Of a stretch of DNA of 64,000 nucleotides, positions 26,736 through 36,029 are shown one piece after another. The stretch lies in the NCBI RefSeq assembly GCF_037381185.1, contig NZ_JARRQY010000025.1, positions 8,942-72,941 of the forward strand. Direction: 5' to 3'. The DNA is from Acidihalobacter_A sp037381185. GTDB lineage: Bacteria; Pseudomonadota; Gammaproteobacteria; DSM-5130; Acidihalobacteraceae. The notes under the pieces were generated by a model. It saw only the letters and a list, made by a program, of their open reading frames with translations, did not search any database and was not told the origin of the DNA. Numbering within the stretch: position 1 is the first letter of the stretch; every line of letters starts with the position of its first letter. The position numbers were made by a program, and so were the translations under genes.

Positions 26736-27959
26736 ATGCGCAAGTTCGCTGTGAACGCCTTGATCGCCGCGAGCCTCGTCCTGCCCGGACTCGGCCACGC
26801 CCAGACCAAGACACTCACCATCGGCTTCACCACTTCCGAGACCGGCAAGCTCAACGCCGACTCCAAACCCCAACTGCTCGGTTTCGAGCTGTGGCGCGAC
26901 CAAGTCAACGCCGCCGGCGGCATCAAGGTCGGCAGCGATCACTACAAGGTCGCCCTCAAGTACTACGATGACCAATCTTCCGCCGGTCGCGTGCAACAGC
27001 TCTACAGCCGCCTGATCCTGCAGGACAACGCCAACTTCCTGTTCAGCCCCTACTCCTCGGGCCTGACCGCCACGGCGGCCGTGGTCTCCGAGCAGTTCGG
27101 CAAGATCATGATCACCACCGGCGCTGCCGAGGGTAAGACCTACAAGCTGGGCAACAAGGATCTATTCCAGCTCTACACACCGGCCGACAAGTACCTCAAG
27201 AGCGCGCTGGACGTGATCAAGGCCAAGGACCCGAACGCCAAGATCGCGCTGGTGTACTCCAACGACGGCTTCTCCTCCGCCGTGGCCAAAGGCGCCGCCG
27301 CGGCCGCCAAGCACATGGGCCTGAACGTCGTATTCGACGAGTCCTACGCCTCCGACACCACCGACTTCGGACCGATCATCAACAAGATCGTCTCCTCCGG
27401 CGCCACCGTGCTGATCGGCGGCGGCCACTATGCCGACGGCAGCACCCTGGCTCGCCAGCTCTACGACAAGAAGGTCAAGCTGGGCTTCATCTCGCTACTG
27501 GTCGCACCGGACATCCCGAAGTTCGCCAGCATGGGCAAGGCCGCCATGGGCGTGACCGTACCCTCGCAGTGGGAGCCGTCGGTAACCTACAAGCCTGACT
27601 TCGGCCCCACCCCGGCTGCCTTCACCAAGGCCTTCGAAACCAAGTACCACAGCCGCCCAGGCTACCATGCCGCCGGTGGCTACGCCGCGGGTCTGGTGCT
27701 GCAGCACGCCATCGAGCAGGCCGGCAGCATCAAGCAGGCAGCCGTCGCCAAGGCCCTCAACCACATGGATGCGATGACCTTCTACGGCCGCATTCACTTC
27801 GCCACCGGCGTCGCGGACCACGGCCTGCAGATCGGCCACGACATGGTTCTTGCACAGTGGCAGAAGGGCGCCAACGGCAAGCTGGTCAGCCAGGTCGTGT
27901 GGCCCTCGGCCGCGCAGACCGCGCCCATCATCTACCCGCTGAAGAAGTTCGCGCAGTAA
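26736..27959 (+). CDS. LIV-type ABC transporter substrate-binding protein
   Basis: A protein of 407 aa with a signal peptide cleaved after GHA (residues 1-21) and a type I periplasmic binding fold of the leucine/amide/aromatic family (TLTIGFTTSETGKLNADSKP; VNAAGGIKV; FLFSPYSSGLTATAAVVSEQ). The ribosome site GAGGAGA sits 7 bp before the ATG. It delivers substrate to the LivH/LivM-type permeases that follow. The DctB-like sensor upstream points to an organic acid rather than an amino acid, but sequence alone does not settle this. Confidence 0.9.
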   Translation: MRKFAVNALIAASLVLPGLGHAQTKTLTIGFTTSETGKLNADSKPQLLGFELWRDQVNAAGGIKVGSDHYKVALKYYDDQSSAGRVQQLYSRLILQDNANFLFSPYSSGLTATAAVVSEQFGKIMITTGAAEGKTYKLGNKDLFQLYTPADKYLKSALDVIKAKDPNAKIALVYSNDGFSSAVAKGAAAAAKHMGLNVVFDESYASDTTDFGPIINKIVSSGATVLIGGGHYADGSTLARQLYDKKVKLGFISLLVAPDIPKFASMGKAAMGVTVPSQWEPSVTYKPDFGPTPAAFTKAFETKYHSRPGYHAAGGYAAGLVLQHAIEQAGSIKQAAVAKALNHMDAMTFYGRIHFATGVADHGLQIGHDMVLAQWQKGANGKLVSQVVWPSAAQTAPIIYPLKKFAQ

Positions 27960-28020
27960 GCGACGAACGCCTGCTCCGGGCCGCCATCTCGGCCCGGAGC
28001 ATCCACGCAGGGGAACTCTT

Positions 28021-28884
28021 ATGTACGACGTCATTGCCTCGCTGGCCAGCGGCCTGCTGGTAGGCGCCATCTACGGCCTCGCCGCCATCGGCCTGACCCT
28101 CATCTTCGGCGTCATGAAGGTGATCAACCTAACGCACGGAGCCATGATCGCGCTCGGAATGTTCGCGCTGTACTTCCTGGTTTCCGTGGCCGGCTTCAAC
28201 CCCTATCTGTCGCTGCTCCCGATCCTGGCCGGCGGCTTCGTGGTCGGAGTCATGGTCTACTGGATCGCGGTCAACCGCGTCATCGGCAGCTCGGACCTGA
28301 TGAGCCTGCTCGCCACCTTCGCCGTGAACATGATCCTGATCGGCGCCGGCACAGCGCTGTGGACCACCAGTCCGTACAACGTGAACTTCAGCCTCCCCGG
28401 GATCAGCTGGCACGGATATACCATCCCCGGCACTCAGATCCTCGCCGCCATACTGGCAATCATCATCGCCGCCGCGCTGTACGGCTTCCTGTACCACACC
28501 CGCACCGGCAAGGCCGTGCGCGCTGTGGCCAGCAACCGCCAAGCGGCCGAACTGATGGGCATACCCACCCGCCGCATCCTGGCCATCGCCTTCGGCCTGG
28601 GCATCGCGGTGGCGAGTGCCTCCGGTGCGCTGATCGCCACGCTGTTTCCGTTCACCATCCTGTCCGGCGGCAGCTACGAACTGAAGAGCTTCGTGGTGAC
28701 CGTGCTCGGCGGCCTCGGCAATCCGGCCGGTGCGCTGCTCGGCGGCATCCTGCTCGGCCTCATCGAGGGCGGTGTCGCACCGTTCGTCGACGTCAGCTGG
28801 ACGCCGGTGATCGAATTCACCTTATTCGTGCTCATCCTGCTGGCTTTCCCCAGCGGGCTGTTCCGTATCGGGAAGGGACGCTGA
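28021..28884 (+). CDS. LivH-type ABC permease
   Basis: A permease of 287 aa with about eight hydrophobic segments and typical LivH features: LASGLLVGAIYGLAAIGLTLIFGVM at the N-terminus, KAVRAVASNRQAAELMGIPT in the coupling region (about 160-185) and GGLGNPAGALLGGILLGLIEG near the C-terminus. The start follows GGGGAAC. Its stop overlaps the next start by one base (TGATG). Forms a heterodimer with the LivM-type subunit. Confidence 0.9.
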   Translation: MYDVIASLASGLLVGAIYGLAAIGLTLIFGVMKVINLTHGAMIALGMFALYFLVSVAGFNPYLSLLPILAGGFVVGVMVYWIAVNRVIGSSDLMSLLATFAVNMILIGAGTALWTTSPYNVNFSLPGISWHGYTIPGTQILAAILAIIIAAALYGFLYHTRTGKAVRAVASNRQAAELMGIPTRRILAIAFGLGIAVASASGALIATLFPFTILSGGSYELKSFVVTVLGGLGNPAGALLGGILLGLIEGGVAPFVDVSWTPVIEFTLFVLILLAFPSGLFRIGKGR

Positions 28885-29846
28885 TGTACAAACGACCGTT
28901 TTTCTGGATCGTCCTCGCCGTCACCGCGATCTTCGCGCTGGTGCCCGGCATAAGCGGCGACGTCAGCCTGCGCGAGAGCCTGCTGCTCGGTGCGGTCTAC
29001 ATCGTCCTCGCCTCCAACCTCAACCTCATGATCGGCTACACCGGCTACGTCAACTTCGGTAACATCGCCTTCTTCGGCCTGGGCGGCTACCTCGGCATGT
29101 ACATGGTGACCGTGCTGCACTGGCCGCTGTGGCTGGCCAGCCTCATCGCCGGTGCCTGCGTCAGCCTGCTCGCGCTGCTGCTGGGCCTCGGCATCCTGCG
29201 TCTGCGCGGTGCCTACTTCGCGCTGGCCACCATCGGCATCGTTGAAGCGGTCAAGGCGCTGGTGGCCAACCTGCCGGCCTTCGGCGGCGCCAGCGGCATG
29301 TACCTGTCGTTCAGCAGCTTCGCACCGCTCGGCGGCCCCCGCCACGCGTTGTGGATCGTCTACTTCGCCATCGTCGCGCTGATGGGCGTGTCACTGCTGC
29401 TGAGCCTGGCGATCAAGAACTCCAAGTTCGGCCTGGGCCTGTTCGCCATCCGCGAGGACGAGGATGCCGCCATCGTGCTCGGCGTGCGCGCGCCCTGGTA
29501 CAAGAGCGCGATCTACGCCATCTCGGCCTTCATTCCGGCCATGGTCGGCACGCTGTACTTCTTCAAGAACGGCGTCATCCTGCCGGATCAGGCCTTCGAC
29601 CTGACGCTGTCGATCGAGGCCATCGTCATGCTCATGCTCGGCGGCCAGGGCACGGTGTTCGGCGCCGCCTTCGGTGCTTTCGTCTACGAACAGTTCCGCG
29701 GTTTCCTGCTGGTCTCGCCGACCTTCTCCCAGTTCCAGCTGGTGGTCGCCGGCGTGCTGCTGCTTGCCATCGTGCTGTTCCTGCCCGGCGGCTTCACCGG
29801 CTGGCTGTACCGCAGGCTGCCCAAGCTGAGAAAGGTGCTCGAATGA
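28884..29846 (+). CDS. LivM-type ABC permease
   Basis: A permease of 320 aa with eight to nine membrane segments. Family marks are LNLMIGYTGYVNFGNIAFFGLGGY, the coupling segment GLGLFAIREDEDAAIVLGVRAPWYK and VMLMLGGQGTVFGAAFGAF. The ATG overlaps the preceding stop by one base, and its own stop overlaps the ATPase start by four (ATGA); an upstream in-frame extension lies wholly inside livH. Second membrane subunit of the importer. Confidence 0.9.
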   Translation: MYKRPFFWIVLAVTAIFALVPGISGDVSLRESLLLGAVYIVLASNLNLMIGYTGYVNFGNIAFFGLGGYLGMYMVTVLHWPLWLASLIAGACVSLLALLLGLGILRLRGAYFALATIGIVEAVKALVANLPAFGGASGMYLSFSSFAPLGGPRHALWIVYFAIVALMGVSLLLSLAIKNSKFGLGLFAIREDEDAAIVLGVRAPWYKSAIYAISAFIPAMVGTLYFFKNGVILPDQAFDLTLSIEAIVMLMLGGQGTVFGAAFGAFVYEQFRGFLLVSPTFSQFQLVVAGVLLLAIVLFLPGGFTGWLYRRLPKLRKVLE

Positions 29847-30601
29847 ACGAAATCCTCAAAGTCAGTGGCGTCGGCAAGCGCTTCGGCGGCGTACGCGCGG
29901 TACATCAGGTCAGCTTCCACATCGGCGAAGGCGAGATCTACGGCCTGATCGGCCCCAACGGCGCGGGCAAGACCACGCTGTTCAATCTGATCAACGGTGT
30001 GATCCGTCCGGACGAGGGACGCGTGGAATTCCGCGGCCAGGACATCACCGGCATGCAGCCCTATCGCGTGGTGCGCCTGGGCCTGTCGCGCACGCACCAG
30101 ATCGTCAAGCCGCTCAACGACATGACGGTGCTGGAGAACGTCACAGTGGGAGCCTGCTTCGGGGCCTCCAACCTGTCGCTCAAAGCCGCGCATTCGGTAG
30201 CGTACGACGTGCTCAAGCTGGTCGATCTGAACGACCGCTCCGAGCACCTGGCCGGAGAACTCAACATCGCCGGCAAGAAACGCCTGGAGATCGCCCGCGC
30301 GGTCGCCGCCCAGCCCGGCCTGCTGCTGCTCGACGAGACCCTGGCCGGCCTCAATCCTACCGAGGTCGGGCGCATGATCGAGGTCATTCGTCGTCTGCGC
30401 GACGAACGCGGCATCGCCATCCTCATGATCGAGCACCTGATGCAGGCCATCATGGGCCTGTCCGACCGAGTCATGGTACTCAACTTCGGCGAAATGCTCG
30501 CCGAAGGCAGCCCCGAGGAAATCGCCAACGACGAGGTCGTCATCGAGGCCTACCTCGGCGATCCCGACCTCACGCACAAGATCCTGGAGATGTCGACGTG
30601 A
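29843..30601 (+). CDS. LivG-type ABC transporter ATP-binding protein
   Basis: An ATPase of 252 aa with Walker A GPNGAGKTT (about residues 37-45), the family-typical GLSRTHQIVKPLNDMTVLENV, a signature region reading ELNIAGKKRLEIARAVA in place of LSGGQ, Walker B LLLLDETLAG and the switch His in MIEHLMQ. The signature lacks the usual SGG (NIAGKK), and Walker B ends in ETLAGL, as is common in LivG proteins. The start ATG overlaps the permease stop (ATGA). Energises import together with the LivF-type subunit. Confidence 0.9.
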   Translation: MNEILKVSGVGKRFGGVRAVHQVSFHIGEGEIYGLIGPNGAGKTTLFNLINGVIRPDEGRVEFRGQDITGMQPYRVVRLGLSRTHQIVKPLNDMTVLENVTVGACFGASNLSLKAAHSVAYDVLKLVDLNDRSEHLAGELNIAGKKRLEIARAVAAQPGLLLLDETLAGLNPTEVGRMIEVIRRLRDERGIAILMIEHLMQAIMGLSDRVMVLNFGEMLAEGSPEEIANDEVVIEAYLGDPDLTHKILEMST

Positions 30602-31314
30602 GCGAAGCCATTCTGCAACTGGAAACCGTGGAATCCGGCTACGGCGAAGTCCAGGTCCTGTGGGGCGTCAGCCTCGCCGTACAGCCCAACCACCTCACCA
30701 CGCTGGTCGGCGCCAACGGCGCCGGCAAGACCACCACCCTGCGCGCCGCCACCGGCAGCATCCGGCCGTGGAAGGGCCGTGTGCTGTTCGAGGGCGAGGA
30801 CGTCACGCAGCTCACCGCGCACGACAAGGCCCGCCGCGGGCTGGTGCTGGTGCCCGAAGGCCGGCAGCTGTTCTCCGACATGACCGTCGAGGAGAACCTC
30901 GAGATGGGCGCCTTCTCGCCACGCGCGCGCGGCGACTACAAGCGCAATCTCGAACGCGTGTTCGGCTTCTTCCCGCGCCTGGCCGAACGCCGCCACCAGA
31001 AGGCCGGCACCTTCTCCGGCGGCGAACAGCAGATGCTCGCCGTCGGCCGCGGCCTGATGGCCGACCCCAAGGTGCTGATCATCGACGAACTTTCGCTGGG
31101 CCTCTCTCCGCTGCTCACCCAGCAATTGTTCGCCACGCTGCGCGAGCTCAAGGAAGCCGGCCTGACCATCATGCTGGTCGAGCAGAACGTACACCTCGCC
31201 CTGGCCTTGTCGGACTATGCTTACGTCCTCGCCGAAGGTAAAGTCGAAATTGAGGGGTCTTCGCACGAGGTGGCGCAGAATCCGGACGTTCGCAAGGCCT
31301 ACCTGGGAATGTAG
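30598..31314 (+). CDS. LivF-type ABC transporter ATP-binding protein
   Basis: An ATPase of 238 aa with Walker A GANGAGKTTT (about 37-46), FSGGEQQMLAVGRGLM signature (about 137-152), Walker B VLIIDELSLGLSP and LVEQNVH at the switch. It starts with GTG overlapping the preceding stop (GTGA). Last gene of the importer operon; a GC-rich hairpin at 31353 follows 38 bp after the stop. Confidence 0.9.
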   Translation: MSEAILQLETVESGYGEVQVLWGVSLAVQPNHLTTLVGANGAGKTTTLRAATGSIRPWKGRVLFEGEDVTQLTAHDKARRGLVLVPEGRQLFSDMTVEENLEMGAFSPRARGDYKRNLERVFGFFPRLAERRHQKAGTFSGGEQQMLAVGRGLMADPKVLIIDELSLGLSPLLTQQLFATLRELKEAGLTIMLVEQNVHLALALSDYAYVLAEGKVEIEGSSHEVAQNPDVRKAYLGM

Positions 31315-31352
31315 CGGCTCGCCTCCTGCGGCGTCCTTTCCGCCTTACCCGT

Positions 31353-31377
31353 CCGGAGTCCCGCTGCGGGGCTCCGG
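31353..31377 (+). terminator. Hairpin terminator candidate after the LIV operon
   Basis: CCGGAGTCCCG, loop CTG, CGGGGCTCCGG: an 11-bp stem with one G-U pair. No T-run follows, so termination would be incomplete or helped by a factor; its place between livF and tag supports a role in ending the operon. Confidence 0.5.
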
Positions 31378-31424
31378 GCCAGTCTCGGCGACAGGCTGAC
31401 GTACCGACGAAACAGGACACGCGC

Positions 31425-32015
31425 ATGAGCACCACTGCACACACCGCCCCCATTCGCTGCGGCTGGGCACCCGCCGGCGACCCGCTGTACCTCTCCTATC
31501 ACGACGAGGAATGGGGCGTACCCTGCCGCGACGACCGGCATCTGTTCGAGATGCTGATCCTCGAAGGTGCGCAAGCCGGGCTGTCCTGGGCCACCATCCT
31601 GCACAAGCGCCAAGCCTACCGCCGCGCTTTCGATAATTTCGATCCCGAACTCATCGCCCGCTACGGCGAGGCCGACACCGCCCGCCTGTTGGCCGACCCC
31701 GGCATCGTGCGCAACCGCCTCAAAGTCGCCGCCGCCATCGCCAACGCCCGCGCCTATCTCGAACTCGCCGAACAAGGCGGTTCGCTCGCCGACTTCCTGT
31801 GGGACTTCGTCGACGGGCAGCCGCGCCAGAACCACTGGCGGCAGCTGTCCGACGTACCCGCCAGCACGCCGGAATCCGAGCGCATGAGCAAGGCGCTCAA
31901 GCAGCGCGGCTTCAAGTTCGTCGGCCCCACCATCTGCTACGCCTTCATGCAGGCCACAGGCTTGGTCAACGACCACACCACCGACTGCTTCAGGCACGCC
32001 GAGCTGGCCGACTAG
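31425..32015 (+). CDS. tag: DNA-3-methyladenine glycosylase I
   Basis: A 196-aa enzyme that removes 3-methyladenine from alkylated DNA in base excision repair. The HhH-like Tag fold signature starts with RCGWA (Cys12) and YHDEEWGVP (His26), the first zinc ligands of the family; the second pair is in VNDHTTDCFRH near the C-terminus. The segment LILEGAQAGLSWATIL holds the conserved catalytic-pocket Glu. Length is normal. It has its own position between the importer operon and the IclR locus and no obvious functional link to either. Confidence 0.95.
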   Translation: MSTTAHTAPIRCGWAPAGDPLYLSYHDEEWGVPCRDDRHLFEMLILEGAQAGLSWATILHKRQAYRRAFDNFDPELIARYGEADTARLLADPGIVRNRLKVAAAIANARAYLELAEQGGSLADFLWDFVDGQPRQNHWRQLSDVPASTPESERMSKALKQRGFKFVGPTICYAFMQATGLVNDHTTDCFRHAELAD

Positions 32016-32156
32016 CCTGCTTTCGGCAGCCGCGCACGACGGCTTCCTGCCAATCCGCCTACCGTTCAAGCTGCGCGCGCCTGCTGCATTCGCATCGATT
32101 GCATACATGGCGCGGCGCGGAAAACAGCCGCCAGAGCACACCGCGATCCCCCACGT

Positions 32157-32185
32157 TTGACTCCTCGGGCTTGCTGCACTATAAA
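32157..32185 (+). promoter_or_regulatory. Sigma-70 promoter of the IclR gene
   Basis: TTGACT (32157-32162), a 17-base spacer and TATAAA (32180-32185) form a near-consensus promoter. Transcription would begin near 32192, some 40 bases before the IclR start and just upstream of the 16-bp palindrome. Confidence 0.75.
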
Positions 32186-32208
32186 CTGCAGACATCTTCC
32201 CGAACAGA

Positions 32209-32224
32209 GTTCGTATATACGAAC
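32209..32224. promoter_or_regulatory. Perfect 16-bp palindrome, probable IclR operator
   Basis: GTTCGTATATACGAAC is a perfect palindrome 8 bp before the IclR start and about 20 bp after the predicted transcription start. IclR-family dimers bind AT-centred palindromes of this size, and this position would let the protein repress its own transcript and the TRAP genes behind it. Confidence 0.75.
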
Positions 32225-32232
32225 GTCAAACA

Positions 32233-33003
32233 ATGATCGTCAAAACTGTCTCTAACGCATTCCGCATCATTGAGGAAATCAGCCGGCGTGGCGAGCTCGG
32301 TGTGACCGAAATATGCCAGACGCTCTCCCTGGCCAAGAGCAGCGCGCACGATCTTGCGGAAACGCTGCTGGCAGAGGGCGTGCTGGAAAAAAACGCGGAC
32401 ACCAAACGCTACAGCCTGGGCAGCCGTCTGATCGAACTGGGCAATCGCGCGCAGAACCAGTTCGACATCGTCCGCCTTGCACATCCGTTTCTGCTCGAGC
32501 TGAGCGAGAAAACGGAGGAGACGGTCCACCTCACCGTACTGGACAACGACGAAGTGCTGTATCTGGATTGCGTCGAATCGCGCCTGCGGTTTCGCATGAC
32601 ATCGATCATCGGCGCCCGCTGCCCGTTGCACTGCACCGGGGTCGGCAAGGCGATCCTTGCCTATCTGCCGGAAACCGAACAGTCGAGAATCATCAAGGAA
32701 AAAGGCCTGCACCAGTACACCAAGAACACCATTCACGAGGAATCGAAAATGCGCGACGAGTTGCGCAAGATCGTGAAGCAGGGCTACGCCATCGACAACA
32801 TGGAACACGAAGACTTCCTGCGCTGCGTCAGTGCACCCATCTTCAATTTCGAGGGGCGCGTCTTCGCTTCCGTCAGCGTTTCCGGCCTGGCCGAACGCAA
32901 TACCTTCAAGCGGCTTTCATCCATTTCAAAGCTCGTCACGGAGACGGCCGACAACATCTCCCGCAGACTCGGATACACCGGAAAACCTCAGCCAGGTCAT
33001 TGA
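32233..33003 (+). CDS. IclR-family transcriptional regulator
   Basis: A 256-aa protein with an N-terminal winged helix-turn-helix (about 5-65; LGVTEICQTLSLAKSSAHDL) and a C-terminal IclR ligand-binding domain (about 75-248; LDCVESRLRFRM, GARCPLHCTGVGKAILAY, with Cys residues in the effector pocket as in other members). It lies 67 bp upstream of a TRAP transporter operon in the same direction and has a perfect palindrome before its start. It most likely controls the catabolic genes up to 40172, relieved by a pathway intermediate. The effector is unknown. Confidence 0.92.
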   Translation: MIVKTVSNAFRIIEEISRRGELGVTEICQTLSLAKSSAHDLAETLLAEGVLEKNADTKRYSLGSRLIELGNRAQNQFDIVRLAHPFLLELSEKTEETVHLTVLDNDEVLYLDCVESRLRFRMTSIIGARCPLHCTGVGKAILAYLPETEQSRIIKEKGLHQYTKNTIHEESKMRDELRKIVKQGYAIDNMEHEDFLRCVSAPIFNFEGRVFASVSVSGLAERNTFKRLSSISKLVTETADNISRRLGYTGKPQPGH

Positions 33004-33070
33004 CGCGAGTCGCGAACAACCACCTGCCGATTGCAAAGGCAGGGACACAAAAAGCAACAGGAGGCAGTTC

Positions 33071-34087
33071 ATGAAAACGATCAGGAACACACTTTTTCCC
33101 GTTTTGGCGGCATGTTGCCTGGCGGTACCGCCGGCCATGGCCGCATCGCCCGTCGTACTGAGCTTCGCCACGGTCGCCTCGCCCTCCCAGCTCCAGGTCA
33201 AGGCACTGGAAATCTTCAAGAACCGCGTCGAGAAAAGCTCGCACGATCAGATCAAGGTGCGCATCTACGCCTCCGGCCAGTTGTTCGGCACCAAGAGCGA
33301 GCAGGAGCAGGCGGTGGAACTGGGCAACGTCGACATGGCCTTCATCGGCGGCGGCACGACGCAGAAGCAGGTGCCGACGTTCACCATGTTCCAGTCGGCC
33401 TATCTGTTCAAGAACTACGCGGTGTTCCGCAAGGTGATGGACAGCAAGAAGGTCACTGCCTTCTACGCCGATGTTGCGCGCAAGATGCATGTGCTGCCGC
33501 TCGATGCCTGGTATCTCGGCGCGCGTCAGCTGAACTACCGTGATGTCGGACACCCGATCCGCACGCCTGCCGACCTGAAAGGCGTCAAGCTGCGCATGCC
33601 CGACACCCCCGCCTTCCTGGACCTCGCCCGCGCGCTCGGCGCCCAGCCCACGCCGCTGGCCTTCACCCAGGTCTACATTTCTCTGCAGACCGGCGTGATC
33701 GATGCACAGGACAACCCGCTGCCGACGGACAAGGCGATGAAGTTCTACGAGGTGGCGAAAAACATCAGCCTGACCCATCACTGCCTCGAGCCGACCTTCC
33801 CCGCCATCAACCTCAACAAGTGGAACTCCCTGAGCCCGGCTCAGCAGCAGGACGTCCGTGCCGCCATCAAGGCCGCCGGCGCCTATATGGACTCGCAGAC
33901 GCGCGAACAGTCCGCGGAACTCGTCAAGTTCTTCTCCGAGCACGGCGTGAAGATCGTGCACCCGGACATTCAGGCCTTCTACGACCACGCCGAAAAGTGG
34001 TACGCCGCGCACCCGGCGGTGACCAAGGACTGGAACACCAACGGCCTGTACGACTACATCAAGCAGGCCAACGCCGCAGCCAACTGA
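33071..34087 (+). CDS. TRAP transporter substrate-binding protein (DctP family)
   Basis: A protein of 338 aa with a signal peptide cleaved after AMA (about residue 24) and a DctP fold. The carboxylate-binding Arg characteristic of TRAP binding proteins fits the segment LKGVKLRMPDTPAFLDLARALG (about 170-190), and FTQVYISLQTGVIDAQDNPL is the next family hallmark. It captures an organic acid and delivers it to DctQM. The start is behind ACAGGAGG. Context suggests a sugar acid; sequence does not define it. Confidence 0.92.
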   Translation: MKTIRNTLFPVLAACCLAVPPAMAASPVVLSFATVASPSQLQVKALEIFKNRVEKSSHDQIKVRIYASGQLFGTKSEQEQAVELGNVDMAFIGGGTTQKQVPTFTMFQSAYLFKNYAVFRKVMDSKKVTAFYADVARKMHVLPLDAWYLGARQLNYRDVGHPIRTPADLKGVKLRMPDTPAFLDLARALGAQPTPLAFTQVYISLQTGVIDAQDNPLPTDKAMKFYEVAKNISLTHHCLEPTFPAINLNKWNSLSPAQQQDVRAAIKAAGAYMDSQTREQSAELVKFFSEHGVKIVHPDIQAFYDHAEKWYAAHPAVTKDWNTNGLYDYIKQANAAAN

Positions 34088-34194
34088 CCGGCGCATTCAG
34101 CCCTTCCACAACCAACATGCAAGGCTTTGGCGCGCGCGGCCCCGCGGCCGCCGCGCCGATGCCTTGCGGACGCTCGACACAGGATGACACGGCA

Positions 34195-34698
34195 ATGAAA
34201 AAGGCCTTCCGGCTGCTGCGCGACAGCGTGGAGATCTATCTTCCCGTCCTGTCGTTCGCGGTCATGTTCATGGCGTTCATATTGCAGATCTTCTACCGCT
34301 ACGTGATGAACGCCCCGTCCACCTGGGCATTCGAAATCACCCGGGTGGCATTCGTGTGGTCGGTGCTGTTCGCCGGCATCTACACCATGCGCCAGCGGGA
34401 GCATCTGGCATTCACACTCGTGTACGACCGCTTTCCGAAGCGCCTGCAGCCTTACGTGCGCATCGCCTCCAACGGCATCGTCTGTATCGGATTCTGCATC
34501 GCCTTCCTCCCGGCGCTGCGCTACGTCAGCTTCATGGGCATGATGTCCACGACGATCCTGAATATCCCGATGTCGGTCGTCTACGCCCCTTTTCTCGTCT
34601 TTCTGATCATGGTCATCGCCTACACCGCGATCGACATCGTGCAGGACGTCAGAATCCTCCTCGGGCATGCACAGGCGGATGAGGAGCACGCGGCATGA
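34195..34698 (+). CDS. TRAP transporter small permease (DctQ family)
   Basis: A 167-aa membrane protein with four hydrophobic helices (about 17-37, 50-70, 90-112, 125-150) and the DctQ mark IFYRYVMNAPSTWAFEITR near residues 33-51. It pairs with the large permease, overlapping its start by four bases (ATGA). The start is the ATG at MKKAFRLL behind AGGATG; the 107-bp space after the binding-protein gene has no other credible frame. Confidence 0.9.
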   Translation: MKKAFRLLRDSVEIYLPVLSFAVMFMAFILQIFYRYVMNAPSTWAFEITRVAFVWSVLFAGIYTMRQREHLAFTLVYDRFPKRLQPYVRIASNGIVCIGFCIAFLPALRYVSFMGMMSTTILNIPMSVVYAPFLVFLIMVIAYTAIDIVQDVRILLGHAQADEEHAA

Positions 34699-35993
34699 GC
34701 TGGCACTTCTTCGTTCCGTTCGTCGTATTCGCCCTCATTTTCCTCATTCGGATTCCGGTCGCGCTGGGATTGATGCTGACCGGCATCTTCTATCTCGCCG
34801 CCAACGGCCAGGACGTCGGCATCGTCGCCTCCAAGGTGCTGACGACGCTGTATTCGGAATACGTCCTCATCGCCGTGCCGCTGTTCATTTTCACCGCCAA
34901 CGTGTTGAACCGCGGCGAGATCACTGACATGCTCTTCAATTGGGTGAACTCCTTCCTCGCCCGCTATCGCGGCGGCCTGGCCCACGTCACCATCATCGAC
35001 TCCATGGTGTACTCCGGCATGACCGGCTCCTCGGTCGCCGAAGCGGCCGGACTCGGCAAGATGGAGATCTCCGCCATGAAGCGCTTCGGCTACGACGGCG
35101 GCTTCAGCTGCGCCATCGCGGCCTCCGCCTCCACCATGGGCACCATCATTCCGCCCAGCATCCCGATGATCATCTATGCGCTGTTGTCCGGCGCCTCGGT
35201 CGGCGCGCTGTTCATCGGCGGCATCATTCCCGGCGTGCTGTTCGCGATAGCGCTGATGATCTACGTGGTCATCGTCTCGCGGCGGCGCAACTATCCGCGC
35301 GGACGGCACTACACGCCGCGCGAATTCGTCGTCTTCACCATCCGCGCATTCCCCGCGCTGCTGACGCCGGTGATCCTGCTCGGCGGCATCTACTCCGGCA
35401 TCGTCACGCCCACCGGCTCCGGCGCCATCGCCGGGCTGTACGCACTGATCCTGTCGCTGTTCGTCTACCGCGCGATCGGTCTCAAGGCGCTGTGGGAAGT
35501 GCTCGTCGACACCGTGCGCATGACCGGCATGCTGACCCTGCTGGTGGCCAGCGCCTTCGTGTTCTCCTACGTGATCGCGGTCGAGCAGATCCCCTCGATG
35601 GTCGCGCACCTGCTGTTGACCGTCACCGACAACAAATACCTGCTGCTTCTGCTGATCAACCTCATTTTCCTCGCGCTCGGCATGATTCTGGACACCTCGG
35701 TGATCACCGTCGTGTTCATACCCATCGTCGTTCCGCTCATCCAGCAACTGCACATGTCGCTGGTGCACTTCGGCGTCATGATCGTGCTCAACATGATGAT
35801 CGGCCTTTCGACGCCCCCCTACGGACCGCTGCTGTTCATCACATCGGCGGTCTCCGACACCCCCCTCAGGGACGTGATACGGGAAATCTGGCCCCTGCTC
35901 GGCGCCATGATCGTGGTGCTCGCGATCGTGACCTACATCCCGGAAACCGTGACCTGGCTACCCAGCGTCATCGGCCCGACGGCGCATCACTGA
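34695..35993 (+). CDS. TRAP transporter large permease (DctM family)
   Basis: A 432-aa inner-membrane protein with about twelve hydrophobic segments. DctM marks include SMVYSGMTGSSVAEAAGLGK, CAIAASASTMGTIIPPSIPM and MMIGLSTPPYGPLLF. It uses the sodium gradient for uptake with DctP and DctQ. The gene is coupled to dctQ by a four-base overlap and followed after 36 bp by the DapA-family gene, probably on the same transcript. Confidence 0.93.
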   Translation: MSWHFFVPFVVFALIFLIRIPVALGLMLTGIFYLAANGQDVGIVASKVLTTLYSEYVLIAVPLFIFTANVLNRGEITDMLFNWVNSFLARYRGGLAHVTIIDSMVYSGMTGSSVAEAAGLGKMEISAMKRFGYDGGFSCAIAASASTMGTIIPPSIPMIIYALLSGASVGALFIGGIIPGVLFAIALMIYVVIVSRRRNYPRGRHYTPREFVVFTIRAFPALLTPVILLGGIYSGIVTPTGSGAIAGLYALILSLFVYRAIGLKALWEVLVDTVRMTGMLTLLVASAFVFSYVIAVEQIPSMVAHLLLTVTDNKYLLLLLINLIFLALGMILDTSVITVVFIPIVVPLIQQLHMSLVHFGVMIVLNMMIGLSTPPYGPLLFITSAVSDTPLRDVIREIWPLLGAMIVVLAIVTYIPETVTWLPSVIGPTAHH

Positions 35994-36029
35994 CAACCTT
36001 CATCTGGTAAGGAAACTGGACATACATTC

